Shown here: piece after piece, positions 8,303 through 16,451 of the stretch
How positions within the stretch are numbered: the stretch's first letter is position 1
Layout: the number at the start of each line of letters is the position of its first letter
NCBI RefSeq assembly: GCF_003355005.1
Contig: NZ_CP029985.1
Location: 1,169,001-1,233,000, forward strand
Reading direction: 5' to 3'
Source of the DNA: Sphingomonas sp. FARSPH
GTDB lineage: Bacteria; Pseudomonadota; Alphaproteobacteria; Sphingomonadales; Sphingomonadaceae
DNA length: 64,000 bases
The notes under the pieces: generated by a model
What the model was told of the DNA's origin: nothing
Database searches by the model: none
Seen by the model: the letters and a program-made list of their open reading frames with translations, nothing else
Made by a program: the position numbers and the translations under genes

Positions 8303-9097
8303 ATGGCACATAGCGACGGCACGCCGGTGTGGTTCGAACTGACCGCCCCGGATGCGCAGGGTGCGGCGGACTTCTATGCCGCGGTGGCGGGCTGGCATAT
8401 CGCGCGGTCGCCGATGGCGGAACATGGCGGCTATCTGCTCGCCGGTCCCGACGCCGACACGGGCGTCGCCGGCATCATGGCGCCGCCGCCCGGCGCGCCC
8501 GCGACCGCCGGATGGACGCTGTATCTCGCCACGGCGGATGTCGATGCCGCCGCGGACCGGGTCGGCACGCTCGGCGGCCGCGTCCTGTTCGGGCCGATGG
8601 ACATCCCGCACGTCGGCCGCTTCGCGCTGGTCGCCGATCCGCAGGGGGTGGCGTTCAGCCTGATGGCGGGGACCGGCGCGGATGGCTCGCGGGCCTTTTC
8701 GCAGGCGCGCGGCGACACGGTCGGGCGCGGCGTGTGGATCGAACTGGCGACGCCCGACCCCGACGGTGCCTTCGCCTTCTACGGCGCGCTGTTCGGCTGG
8801 GAGAAAGCGGGCGCGATGCCGATGGGGCCGATGGGCGACTATGCCTTCATCGGCGCCGGCGAAGATCGGCCCGGCGCGATCATGTCGAGTGCGACGACGG
8901 GCGCGCCAGCGCGGTGGAACTGGTACGTCCACGTCGCCGACATCGATGCAGCGATCGCCACCGCGACCGCGCGCGGCGGCACCTTGATCCAGGGTCCCGA
9001 TCCGATCCCCGGCGGCGACTATTCGGCCAATGTCCGCGATCCCCACGGCAGCCAGATCGGCCTCGTCGGCCCGCGCGTCGCCGGGGACGCGGCATGA
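8303..9097 (+). CDS. Two-domain VOC family protein
   Basis: 264 residues holding two tandem VOC modules: first about 5-122 (VWFELTAPDAQGAADFYAAVAGW ... VADPQGVAFSLM) and second about 138-258 (GVWIELATPDPDGAFAFYGALFGW ... VRDPHGSQIGLVGP). Both keep the HG/DP end motifs, so the protein probably makes an internal pseudo-dimer. It resembles the hydroxylase-like glyoxalase/bleomycin-resistance annotations of actinobacteria and sphingomonads. A clear GGGAGAG ribosome-binding site precedes it. It overlaps the next gene by four bases. Confidence 0.83.
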   Translation: MAHSDGTPVWFELTAPDAQGAADFYAAVAGWHIARSPMAEHGGYLLAGPDADTGVAGIMAPPPGAPATAGWTLYLATADVDAAADRVGTLGGRVLFGPMDIPHVGRFALVADPQGVAFSLMAGTGADGSRAFSQARGDTVGRGVWIELATPDPDGAFAFYGALFGWEKAGAMPMGPMGDYAFIGAGEDRPGAIMSSATTGAPARWNWYVHVADIDAAIATATARGGTLIQGPDPIPGGDYSANVRDPHGSQIGLVGPRVAGDAA

Positions 9098-9585
9098 CCC
9101 GCCCGATGATGCGCACCTGCCTGTGGTTCGATCATGGCGAGGCGCGCAAAGCCGCGGAATTCTACGCCAGCGTCTTTCCCGACACGGTCGTGGAGGAGGT
9201 GACCGGAACGCCGCTCGACCTGCCGGGCGCATCCGCCGGCGCCGAGCTGACCGTGACCTTCACCCTGCTCGGCCAGCCGTTCTTCGGCCTCAACGGCGGG
9301 CCGGACATCCGGCCCAGCCAGGCGGTCAGTTTCCAGGTCTACACCGACGATCAGGCGACCACCGACCGTTACTGGGATGCGATCGTCGGCAATGGCGGGG
9401 AAGAGAAAGCGTGCGGCTGGTGCACCGATCGGTGGGGCTATGCGTGGCAGATCACGCCGCGCGCGCTGATGCAGGCGCTGTCCGCCGGCGGCGACGCCGG
9501 CAAGCGCGCCTTTGCCGCGATGATGACGATGCGCCGGATCGACATCGCCCGAATCGAAGCGGCCATGCGAGGAGAAGCGGCATGA
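9094..9585 (+). CDS. PhnB-like VOC family protein
   Basis: 163 residues of the 3-demethylubiquinone-methyltransferase/PhnB-like branch of the VOC fold: CLWFDHGEARKAAEFYASVFPDT, LLGQPFFGLNGGP and CGWCTDRWGYAWQITPRAL. Members are mostly uncharacterised dimeric metal- or ligand-binding proteins. The ATG overlaps the previous gene's stop (ATGA) and its own stop overlaps the next start, so the cluster is tightly coupled. Confidence 0.82.
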   Translation: MTRPMMRTCLWFDHGEARKAAEFYASVFPDTVVEEVTGTPLDLPGASAGAELTVTFTLLGQPFFGLNGGPDIRPSQAVSFQVYTDDQATTDRYWDAIVGNGGEEKACGWCTDRWGYAWQITPRALMQALSAGGDAGKRAFAAMMTMRRIDIARIEAAMRGEAA

Positions 9586-10040
9586 GCGAATCCCACGACT
9601 TGTCGATCACCCGGCTGATCGAAGCGCCGCCGGCTGCGGTCTGGCGCGCGTGGACGGAGGATACCGGTGCCTGGTTCTGCCCCGCGCCGTGGAAGGCGGA
9701 ATTCCTGGCGCAGGAACTCGTCGCGGGCGGCCGCTCGACGATCGTCATGCGCGGCCCCAATGGCGAGGAGAACCGGCTGGAGGGCGTCTATCTGGAGGTC
9801 GTGCCGGAACGCCGCATCGTCTCGACCGATGCCTTCACCGCCGGCTGGGTGCCCGCCGGCCCGTTCATGGTGCGAATCGACGATTTCGCGCCGGAGGGCG
9901 ACGGCACGCGCTACACCGCGACCGCGCGCCACTGGACGGCCGAAGCGCGCGACCGCCACGCCGCCATGGGCTTCGAGGCCGGCTGGAACGCCGCGACCGA
10001 CCAGTTGGAGGCGATCGCGAGGGAAATGGCGGGACGCTGA
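9582..10040 (+). CDS. SRPBCC family protein (AHSA1-like)
   Basis: 152 residues with the START/Bet v1-like helix-grip pattern: LSITRLIEAPPAAVWRAWTE at the N-terminus, a strand-rich middle with EGVYLEVVPERRIV, and a long C-terminal helix GFEAGWNAATDQLEAIAREM. AHSA1-type proteins in such clusters bind hydrophobic ligands; no enzymatic role can be read. Last gene of the HxlR-controlled VOC cluster, joined by an ATGA overlap. Confidence 0.82.
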   Translation: MSESHDLSITRLIEAPPAAVWRAWTEDTGAWFCPAPWKAEFLAQELVAGGRSTIVMRGPNGEENRLEGVYLEVVPERRIVSTDAFTAGWVPAGPFMVRIDDFAPEGDGTRYTATARHWTAEARDRHAAMGFEAGWNAATDQLEAIAREMAGR

Positions 10041-10292
10041 CGTCCGGCAGGTCGAGGAGGGGCGCGCGCAGGCCGCGATTCCCAGCCTGCGCCGCCTGCC
10101 GAACACCAGCGGAGCTACGCCGAAATTCCCGCTTTCCCGCCTCCGATCGACGGTGCGCAAAACACCAGGGGGAGCAGCACTACGCCTGTCATGACTTTGC
10201 CGGAAAAAGGAAGGGGCCGACCGGCGATGAAGGCAGATCGGGTCAATCGGACGAAGAGACGTCGGTCCGTTGATCCGGGTCATGCTGCGCCC

Positions 10293-10715
10293 TCAACCTG
10301 TGGCGACGGCCAGCGCAACCGCTGCCAGCAGCACCAAGCAGAGCAGGTAAGTGACAAGTTGCTGGGGCGCCAGACCAAGCGGATGCGGCGTCTCCGCAAC
10401 GAATTCGGGATCGGTCCACGCCGTGCCCGGAAACAGGGTCGCAAGTGCCATCGCCACGAAATAACTGCCGCCCGCCACGGCTGCGATCAGGAATGTCGGC
10501 AACGTCAATGTCTGCGTCCCGAACAGGATCGTCAAGGACAGCCCCCCGCCGAAGAAGCCCATCAGCATGGTCTGCCCGTTGTGAAACTTGGCATGGGGCG
10601 GCCAGTGCGGGTTCCACAGGTGCTGCTTCGACGTCGCAGGGACCAGCGCGTCGGCAACGAAGCCGCCGAAGTTGAAGATCGCCACGATGGCGACGAGGAA
10701 TTTTGCGATTTCCAT
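10293..10715 (-). CDS. Conserved hypothetical membrane protein, four predicted TM segments
   Basis: 140 residues starting MEIAKFLVAIVAIFNFGGFVAD, with hydrophobic stretches near 3-22, 50-68, 76-96 and 118-138. The loop after the first segment is rich in His and Trp (KQHLWNPHWPPHAKFH), which could bind metal or haem, though this is only suggestive. The start was set at 10715 after an AAAGG site; codons further upstream do not look coding. I do not recognise a functional family. It is isolated, with 226-250-base flanks that show no other genes. Confidence 0.6.
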   Translation of the reverse strand: MEIAKFLVAIVAIFNFGGFVADALVPATSKQHLWNPHWPPHAKFHNGQTMLMGFFGGGLSLTILFGTQTLTLPTFLIAAVAGGSYFVAMALATLFPGTAWTDPEFVAETPHPLGLAPQQLVTYLLCLVLLAAVALAVATG

Positions 10716-10941
10716 AACACACACCTTTCCCTTTGTCGGAAAAGGACGTGCCGGGACCGCCGAACGAAAACCGGCGATGCGTACGAGCGTAAATGCCACC
10801 CGGACTACCGACCGGGCTGTGACTTTTACACGTCCGGTATCATGATCGCACAGCTGCTGTGAACGGTCAACTCCACCCCCGAAAACGATCCTGAACGGAT
10901 AGCCCGTGCGATGGTGAAATGGGAACGCCCCGCGTCCGCCC

Positions 10942-11550
10942 TCAGGCGAACGCCGGCGCCTGGCGCAATTGCTGATACGCCGCGATCACCTGTTGCAGCA
11001 TCGTCTCGTGGCTGCGGTCGCCGCCGTTGCGATCGGGGTGATAGCGGCGCACCAGCTCCGAATAGCGCTTGCGCAGCGCCATCCGGTCCGCGTCCGCCGC
11101 AAGGCCCAGCACCTTCAGGCTGGCGCGATCCTGCCCGCTCAGCGGCTTGCCGTCGCGGCGTTCGGGCGCCGCCTCCCGCCGGAAGCGCGCGGCGATCGCA
11201 TCGAGCGGATCGCTGTAATCGGCCCAGCGTGGACCCTGGTCGCCCGATCCGGCGCGCGCGAAGGCGCGCGTCTCGCGCTCCCATCCCGCCATCGGCCGCT
11301 GCGCATGATGGATTTCCTCCGCGCTCATGCCGTTGAAATAATTGTAGCGGCTGTTGGCGGCGCGGACATGGTCTAGGCACATCCAGCGCGTCGGGCCGGG
11401 GCCGTCGCCGTCGCGCACGCCGTCGACCGGCGGCCCGCGAAATTCGCCCGGCTCTGCGCACCCCGGCTCCGCGCACACCCGGCCGTTCGCTTCCACCCGG
11501 CCGTGGAAACGCGTGCTCGGCCGGTCCTTCCTGTCCTTGAACTGCGCCAC
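10942..11550 (-). CDS. J-domain (DnaJ-like) protein
   Basis: 202 residues with a C-terminal J domain at about 140-198: LKVLGLAADADRMALRKRYSELVRRYHPDRNGG, including the HPD motif needed to stimulate DnaK ATPase. The N-terminal half is the alphaproteobacterial extension with CAEPGCAEPGEFR and CLDHVRAANSRYNYFNGM, where two Cys pairs could bind zinc. A co-chaperone role is likely, the client unknown. It is divergent from bolA with a 41-base gap. In related genomes this gene often sits next to cobS, so the VOC cluster may have been inserted between them. Confidence 0.85.
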   Translation of the reverse strand: MAQFKDRKDRPSTRFHGRVEANGRVCAEPGCAEPGEFRGPPVDGVRDGDGPGPTRWMCLDHVRAANSRYNYFNGMSAEEIHHAQRPMAGWERETRAFARAGSGDQGPRWADYSDPLDAIAARFRREAAPERRDGKPLSGQDRASLKVLGLAADADRMALRKRYSELVRRYHPDRNGGDRSHETMLQQVIAAYQQLRQAPAFA

Positions 11551-11591
11551 GAATACTCCCTTGGTCAGCGCAATCCGGCTATATAGGGGCG

Positions 11592-11888
11592 ATGACCGAC
11601 CTCGCCACCGCCCCCCTCGCCGACATCATCGCGGCCCGCCTGACGCACGCGCTCGCGCCGACCAGCCTCACCGTCACCAACGACAGCCACCACCATGCCG
11701 GCCACATGGGCGACGACGGCACGGGCGAGACGCATTTCACCGTCGTCGTGGAGAGCGCACGCTTCGTCGGCCTGAACCGCGTCCAGCAGCAGCGGCTGGT
11801 GAACCAGGCGCTCGCGGATCTGTTGGAGAGCCGCATCCATGCGCTCGCCATCCGGACGAGCGCGCCCGGGAACCCTTCCAACGCATGA
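11592..11888 (+). CDS. bolA: BolA family protein
   Basis: 98 residues. The BolA core is present: LTVTNDSHHHAGHMG, ETHFTVVVESARFVGLNRVQQQRLVNQALADLL. BolA proteins form [2Fe-2S] complexes with monothiol glutaredoxins through the conserved His in this core and act in iron-sulfur handling or regulation. Four bases overlap the downstream GST gene, implying co-transcription. Confidence 0.9.
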   Translation: MTDLATAPLADIIAARLTHALAPTSLTVTNDSHHHAGHMGDDGTGETHFTVVVESARFVGLNRVQQQRLVNQALADLLESRIHALAIRTSAPGNPSNA

Positions 11889-12592
11889 CCTATCACCTCT
11901 GGTATTGGCCCTCGATCCAGGGGCGCGGCGAGTTCGTCCGCCTCGCACTGGAAGCCGCCGGCCTCGACTATCGCGACTGCGCGCGCCTGCGCGGGGCGGA
12001 GGCTTTGCTCGACGACCTCGAGACGCGCGGCGAAAGCGGTCGCGGCCCGTTCGCGCCGCCCTATCTAGACACGCCCCACGGCACGATCGCGCAGGTCGCC
12101 AACATCCTCCTCTATCTCGGCGAGCGTCATGACCTCGCCCCCGCCGCCGACAGGCTGTGGCTGCACCAGCTGCAGCTGACGATCGCCGATTTCATCGCGG
12201 AGGTGCACGCCGTCCATCACCCGGTCGGCACCGGCGACTATTACGAGGACCAGAAGCCGGAGGCCGCACGCGCCGCGCGCGCCTTCCGCGACGAACGCCT
12301 GCCCAAGTTCCTCGACCATTTCGAGGACGCCGCATCCAGCGCGGGCGGGCCGTTCGTCACGGGTTCCGGCTGGACCTACGCGGACACCTCGCTGTTCCAG
12401 ATCGTCGCGGGGCTACGCTATATGTTCCCGCGGCGGATGGCGTCGCTGGAGGGCGAATATCCCGGCCTTGTGCGCCTGCACGACGCGGTCGCCGAACTGC
12501 CGCGCATCGCTGCCTATCTCGCCAGCGACCGCCGCATCGCGTTCAACACCGACGGCATCTTCCGCCACTATCCCGAACTCGATGCGAATTGA
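11885..12592 (+). CDS. Glutathione S-transferase family protein
   Basis: 235 residues. The thioredoxin-like N-terminal part (YHLWYWPSIQGRGEFVRLALEAAGLDY, then the GTIAQVANILLYLGER segment that contacts glutathione) is followed by the helical domain with WTYADTSLFQIVAGLRYMFP, close to the usual N-capping box. The residue usually activating glutathione is Tyr or Ser near position 6-11; WYWPSIQGR gives candidates but no certainty. It overlaps bolA upstream and the Nudix gene downstream (11 bases). Confidence 0.82.
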   Translation: MTYHLWYWPSIQGRGEFVRLALEAAGLDYRDCARLRGAEALLDDLETRGESGRGPFAPPYLDTPHGTIAQVANILLYLGERHDLAPAADRLWLHQLQLTIADFIAEVHAVHHPVGTGDYYEDQKPEAARAARAFRDERLPKFLDHFEDAASSAGGPFVTGSGWTYADTSLFQIVAGLRYMFPRRMASLEGEYPGLVRLHDAVAELPRIAAYLASDRRIAFNTDGIFRHYPELDAN

Positions 12593-13070
12593 TCCCGCCC
12601 CGACCCGCGTGCCACGCCCGGCGGCGCGCATCCTGCTCGTCGACGCGCAGGGACGCGTGCTGCTGATGCGCTTCACCCCCGCCGACCGGCCGCCGCTCTG
12701 GTGCACGCCGGGCGGCGCGGTCGATCCGGGCGAAAGCTATGCCGCCGCCGCGCGCCGCGAATTGTGGGAAGAGGTGGGGCTGGACATCGACTGCGGGCCG
12801 GAGGTCGCGCGCCGCGTCGTCGATTTCGTGACATTCGAAGGCGTCGCGGTCAACGCCGACGAACGCTATTTCCGCGTCGACGTCGATGCGTGCGAGGTTC
12901 GGGCGGCGGCGCTCACCCCGCTCGAACGACGCGTGCTCGCCGGCTGGCGCTGGTTCGAGACCCATGAACTGGCCGACTGGCCCGAAACCATCTACCCACA
13001 GGATCTGGCCGATCTGCTCGACCGGACGAAAGGCACCTCATGCTCGATGATTTCGTCGAACGCACCCTGA
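12582..13070 (+). CDS. Nudix hydrolase
   Basis: 162 residues with a complete Nudix box, GGAVDPGESYAAAARRELWEEVGL (G-x5-E-x7-REL-x-EE-x-G), which binds Mg and cleaves nucleoside diphosphates linked to another group. The substrate is not evident. The ATG at 12582 overlaps the GST gene by 11 bases and gives MRIDPAPTRVPRPAARILLVD, a normal lead into the fold. The 3' end overlaps pirin by 31 bases, so the stop lies well inside the next gene. Confidence 0.87.
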   Translation: MRIDPAPTRVPRPAARILLVDAQGRVLLMRFTPADRPPLWCTPGGAVDPGESYAAAARRELWEEVGLDIDCGPEVARRVVDFVTFEGVAVNADERYFRVDVDACEVRAAALTPLERRVLAGWRWFETHELADWPETIYPQDLADLLDRTKGTSCSMISSNAP

Positions 13071-13939
13071 CCCCCGTCACGCACGACCTCGGCGGGTTCA
13101 AGGTCCACCGCACCCTGCCGGCGAAGGACCGCACGATGGTCGGCCCGTTCCTGTTCTTCGACCAGATGGGCCCGGCGCATCTGCCGACGGGCGGCGGCAT
13201 CGACGTGCGCCCGCATCCGCACATCAACCTCGCCACCGTCACCTATCTGTTCGACGGCGCGATCGACCATCGCGATTCGCTGGGCACCTGCGCCCGGATC
13301 GAGCCCGGTGCGGTCAATCTGATGACCGCGGGCCGCGGCATCGTCCATTCGGAACGCTCGCCGGGCGACGAGCGCGCGCACGGCCCCGTCCTGTCCGGCA
13401 TCCAGACCTGGCTCGCGCTGCCCGACGCGCAGGAAGAGATCGACCCCGCGTTCGAACATGTCGGCAAGGCCGAACTGCCGACGGTCGAGGCGCACGGCGC
13501 GCGCGCGCGGATCATCATGGGGGAACTCTGGGGGGCAAGCGCGCCGACCACCACCTATGCCGGCACGATCTACGCCGATATCGCGCTCGACGCGGGCGCC
13601 AGCGTCCCGATCGACGCCGCGGCGGAGGAACGCGCGCTCTATCTCGCATTCGGCGAAGCCAGCCTCGAGGGCGTGCCGCTCGAACCGATGCAGCTCTACA
13701 TCCTCAAGCCCGGCGTGCCCGCGACGTTGCGCTCCGACACGGGCGGGCGCGCGATGCTGTGCGGCGGCGACGCCTTCGCGACGCCGCGCCACGTCTGGTG
13801 GAACTTCGTCTCCTCCCGCCGCGACCGCATCAACGAGGCGAAGCGCGCCTGGAAGGCGGGCGAATTCCCGACCGTGCCGGGCGACGACCAGGAATGGATT
13901 CCGATCCCCGAAGTGCCGAAGACGGTAAGCTATCCGTGA
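13040..13939 (+). CDS. Pirin family protein
   Basis: 299-residue bicupin. The N-terminal cupin has the pirin metal site: PHPHINLATVTY (two His) and GIVHSERS (His and Glu). Bacterial pirins include quercetin 2,3-dioxygenases and regulators of pyruvate metabolism; which applies is unknown. The C-terminal half ends DDQEWIPIPE, the pirin C-terminal signature. It starts inside the Nudix gene, so translation is coupled. Confidence 0.9.
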   Translation: MLDDFVERTLTPVTHDLGGFKVHRTLPAKDRTMVGPFLFFDQMGPAHLPTGGGIDVRPHPHINLATVTYLFDGAIDHRDSLGTCARIEPGAVNLMTAGRGIVHSERSPGDERAHGPVLSGIQTWLALPDAQEEIDPAFEHVGKAELPTVEAHGARARIIMGELWGASAPTTTYAGTIYADIALDAGASVPIDAAAEERALYLAFGEASLEGVPLEPMQLYILKPGVPATLRSDTGGRAMLCGGDAFATPRHVWWNFVSSRRDRINEAKRAWKAGEFPTVPGDDQEWIPIPEVPKTVSYP

Positions 13940-13946
13940 ACACACA

Positions 13947-14098
13947 CCCTCACCCTTCCCACCCGGCTTCGCCGGGCGGCCCCAGAGACGGGTCGGTTCT
14001 GCCCCCGGCAGAACCTCAACGGCGCGGGGCGCTGTTGACCCGTCACTCCTCTTCCGACGGGAGAGGGAGGGAGGCCCAAAGCGCGGAAAGGGTGAGGG
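13947..14098. repeat. Composite palindromic intergenic repeat
   Basis: Outer arms CCCTCACCCTTCCC (13947-13960) and GGAAAGGGTGAGGG (14085-14098) are inverted with one mismatch. Inside are two perfect hairpins: CCCGGC-TTC-GCCGGG (13962-13976) and GGTTCTGCC-CCC-GGCAGAACC (13995-14015). It fills the gap between pirin and the hydrolase gene and could stop transcription in either direction. Nested palindromes of this kind are typical of small dispersed repeats in sphingomonad genomes; mobility is inferred. Confidence 0.7.
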
Positions 14099-14126
14099 CG
14101 GCCGACGAGACGAGAGGGACATCAGA

Positions 14127-15008
14127 ATGACCAGCAACCTGCGACGCCTTACCCTCGCCACCGGCGTCGACCTCGACGTCCGGATCGCCGGCGACCCCGC
14201 GCATCCGCCGGTCATCCTGCTCCACGGCTTTCCCGAATCGCACCGTACCTGGCGCGGCATCGTCCCCGATCTCGCCCGCGACCATTACGTCGTCGCCCCC
14301 GACCAGCGCGGCTATGCGCGCTCGTCGAAGCCGGACGGCGTCGACGCCTACACGCCCGAAAAGATCGTCGCCGACCTGATCGCGCTCGCCGACACGCTGG
14401 GCATCGACCGCTTCACGCTCGTCGGCCACGACTGGGGCGGCGCGGTCGCGTGGATGGCGGCGCTGACCCGTCCCGATCGCGTCGCGCGGCTCGTCATCGT
14501 CAACGCGCCGCACCCCTATCTCTTCCAGCGCGCGCTGTTCGATTCGCCCGAGCAGCGCCGCGCCAGCCAGTATATCACCCGCTTTCGCGATACCGCGATC
14601 GACCAGGGGCTGGTCGGCGCGGGGCTCGAACGCTTCTTCGGTTCGACCTTCGCGCATCACGTGGCCACCGCGATCGCCGGCGCGGACAAGGCCGCCTATC
14701 TCGACGAATGGAGCCAGCCGGGCGCGATGACCGCGATGCTGAACTGGTATCGCGCCTCCACCGTCGTCGTGCCGGCACCGGGCGAGGATGCGCCCCGCCC
14801 CGCCTTCCTCGATCGTCCGTTCCCGCCGGTGACGCAGGATACGCTGGTGATCTGGGGCACGCGCGACACCGCGCTGCTGCCCGAACTGGTCGACGATCTT
14901 GCCCCCTACGTCCCCAAGCTGACCGTCGAAAAGATCGACGCGGGCCATTTCGTAACCTGGGAAAAGCCGGACGCCGTCGTCGCCGCGATGCGCCGCTGGG
15001 GGATCTGA
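14127..15008 (+). CDS. Alpha/beta hydrolase, epoxide hydrolase-like
   Basis: 293 residues with HGFPESHRTWR (oxyanion HGxP motif) and the nucleophile elbow GHDWGGAVAW, where Asp replaces Ser. Together with a late Asp (WGTRDTALLPE) and the C-terminal GHFVTWEKP His, this is the epoxide hydrolase/haloalkane dehalogenase branch rather than an esterase. The cap region contains two Tyr-bearing stretches (QYITRFRD, MLNWYRAS), the latter like the epoxide-activating Tyr of epoxide hydrolases. The substrate cannot be named. Confidence 0.85.
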   Translation: MTSNLRRLTLATGVDLDVRIAGDPAHPPVILLHGFPESHRTWRGIVPDLARDHYVVAPDQRGYARSSKPDGVDAYTPEKIVADLIALADTLGIDRFTLVGHDWGGAVAWMAALTRPDRVARLVIVNAPHPYLFQRALFDSPEQRRASQYITRFRDTAIDQGLVGAGLERFFGSTFAHHVATAIAGADKAAYLDEWSQPGAMTAMLNWYRASTVVVPAPGEDAPRPAFLDRPFPPVTQDTLVIWGTRDTALLPELVDDLAPYVPKLTVEKIDAGHFVTWEKPDAVVAAMRRWGI

Positions 15009-15015
15009 CGCGCGA

Positions 15016-15438
15016 TCAGCCCGCCGGCGGCGGGGGCACGACGTCGTCCGGCGCAGGCACGACATCGGCCGCCGGGTTGATCCGCCACATCACGCCGGGC
15101 AGGTCGTACTGACCCTTCACCGGCCGGCCCTTGCGGTCGGTGGCGGGCGCGAACAGTCCATGGTGGTGCGCCAGTACGCAGGTCGCATTGTCGAGGTCGG
15201 GAAAGCCGCTGCTGCGCTGCACGACGCAGTCGGTCACCGATCCCTTGTTGTCGATCGACAGCCGCACGAACACGCGCCCCTGCTCGCCGGCACGCATCGC
15301 CGCAGGCGGGTAGTTGTCCGCGCCGAACCACTGCGCCGGACTGCCCAGCGGCTGGGGCGGCGCGCTGCGATCGCGCGCCATCGCGGGCGTGGCGAAGGTC
15401 AGCAACGTCGTCGTGGCGAGCGTCATGGCGCGGTTCAT
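15016..15438 (-). CDS. Periplasmic TonB C-terminal-like protein
   Basis: 140 residues with a signal peptide ending TPAMARD, then a TonB C-terminal fold: NYPPAAMRAGEQGRVFVRLSIDNKGSVTDCVVQRSSGFPDLDNATCVLAHHH. The central YPPAAMRAGEQG and VTDCxVxxSSG patterns are those of energy transducer TonB proteins, but there is no N-terminal anchor helix or Pro-rich spanner. It may be a periplasmic partner rather than a true energy transducer. It converges with the hydrolase gene with only seven bases between. Confidence 0.75.
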   Translation of the reverse strand: MNRAMTLATTTLLTFATPAMARDRSAPPQPLGSPAQWFGADNYPPAAMRAGEQGRVFVRLSIDNKGSVTDCVVQRSSGFPDLDNATCVLAHHHGLFAPATDRKGRPVKGQYDLPGVMWRINPAADVVPAPDDVVPPPPAG

Positions 15439-15610
15439 CGGAAAACGGGTCCCCCAAATGTCGCCCGATGCTAACGCATGCCGGCTTACGGCGTCCTTAC
15501 AGCATCGACCCTGTGCGCCGGGTCGCTGCGTACCTATATCCTACCCGTGACCCGCACCGCCCTGCCCGTCCCGATCATCCGCATAACGATCGAACGACGA
15601 CGCGACAGGA

Positions 15611-15648
15611 GATTGCGCGAGTTGGTGTCAACTTTGTCAAGACTCGCG
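15611..15648. repeat. 38-bp repeat, copy 1 (upstream of hisG)
   Basis: The segment with core GGTGTCAA-TTTGTCAAGACTCGCG recurs at 61142-61179; the two copies differ at only about five of 38 positions. This copy is noncoding, 51 bases upstream of the hisG GTG. The other copy encodes the last residues of a DUF808 protein. On the minus strand it contains TTGACA twice, so it could act as a promoter or a binding site. Confidence 0.6.
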
Positions 15649-15698
15649 GGCGCGCTGGCGTGTTGCCCCTCGTCCGCCGCCGCCGTAAAGCCCGCCGC

Positions 15699-16451
15699 GT
15701 GACCCAGCCGCTGATCATCGCCGTGCCCAAGGGGCGCATCCTTGCCGAAGCGGTGCCGCTACTCGCCGCTGCCGGCATCGTGCCCGAACCCGCCTTCTCC
15801 GACGAAGACAGCCGCGCGCTGCGCTTCGCCACCGACCGGCCCGGCATCGAGCTGATCCGCGTGCGCGCGTTCGACGTCGCGACCTTCGTCGCCCATGGCG
15901 CCGCGCAGCTCGGCATCGTCGGTTCCGACGTCATCGCCGAATTCGGCTATTCCGAACTCTACGCGCCCGTCGACCTCGGCATCGGCCATTGCCGCATCTC
16001 TGTCGCGGAGCCTGCCGCGATGGCCGCGGGCGACGACCCGCGCGGCTGGAGCCACGTGCGCGTCGCGACCAAATATCCGCACATCACCGCCGCGCATTTC
16101 GCGGCCCGCGGCGTCCAGGCGGAATGCGTCAAGCTCAACGGCGCGATGGAGCTTGCCCCGACGCTTGGCCTTGCGCCGCGGATCGTCGACCTCGTCAGCT
16201 CGGGCCGCACGCTCAAGGAGAACGGCCTCGTCGAGGTGGAGGTGATCGCCGAAGTCAGCAGCCGCCTCGTCGTCAACCGCGCCGCGATGAAGACGCGCGC
16301 CGAGGTCGTGCCGCTGGTCGAGGCGTTCCGGCGCGCGGTAAAGCCCCTCCCCTTCAGGGGAGGGGTTGGGGTGGGGAACGCCGCCAGCGATTTGATCAAT
16401 AGGGCGTCCCCCACCCCTAACCCCTCCCCTGAAGGGGAGGGGCTTCGATGA
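15699..16451 (+). CDS. hisG: ATP phosphoribosyltransferase, short form, with repeat-encoded C-terminal tail
   Basis: First enzyme of histidine synthesis: joins ATP and PRPP. The GTG at 15699 gives VTQPLIIAVPKGRIL; upstream codons look noncoding. The first 214 residues match the short HisG (including VKLNGAMELAPTLGLAPRIVDLVSSGRTL, the phosphate-binding region), which lacks the regulatory domain and should need HisZ, not seen in this window. The last 36 residues (from KPLPFRGG to EGEGLR) come from a palindromic repeat inserted in frame and are not part of the family. The stop overlaps the hisD start (ATGA). Confidence 0.92.
   Translation: MTQPLIIAVPKGRILAEAVPLLAAAGIVPEPAFSDEDSRALRFATDRPGIELIRVRAFDVATFVAHGAAQLGIVGSDVIAEFGYSELYAPVDLGIGHCRISVAEPAAMAAGDDPRGWSHVRVATKYPHITAAHFAARGVQAECVKLNGAMELAPTLGLAPRIVDLVSSGRTLKENGLVEVEVIAEVSSRLVVNRAAMKTRAEVVPLVEAFRRAVKPLPFRGGVGVGNAASDLINRASPTPNPSPEGEGLR
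16341..16445. repeat. Long inverted repeat inside the hisG 3' end
   Basis: The left arm (16341-16376) and right arm (16409-16445) are reverse complements apart from one extra T. Each arm contains a further hairpin, CCCCTCCCC-TTCA-GGGGAGGGG type. The element is read through in frame by hisG, and its right arm ends three bases before the hisD ATG, supplying the GGGGAGGGG that serves as the hisD ribosome-binding site. It resembles coding palindromic elements described in other alphaproteobacteria, but this family is not identified. Confidence 0.85.

Noticed and set aside
13940..14126. A small gene between pirin and the hydrolase
   Set aside because: The stretch is explained by nested palindromes; no frame has a start, a ribosome-binding site and normal codon use.
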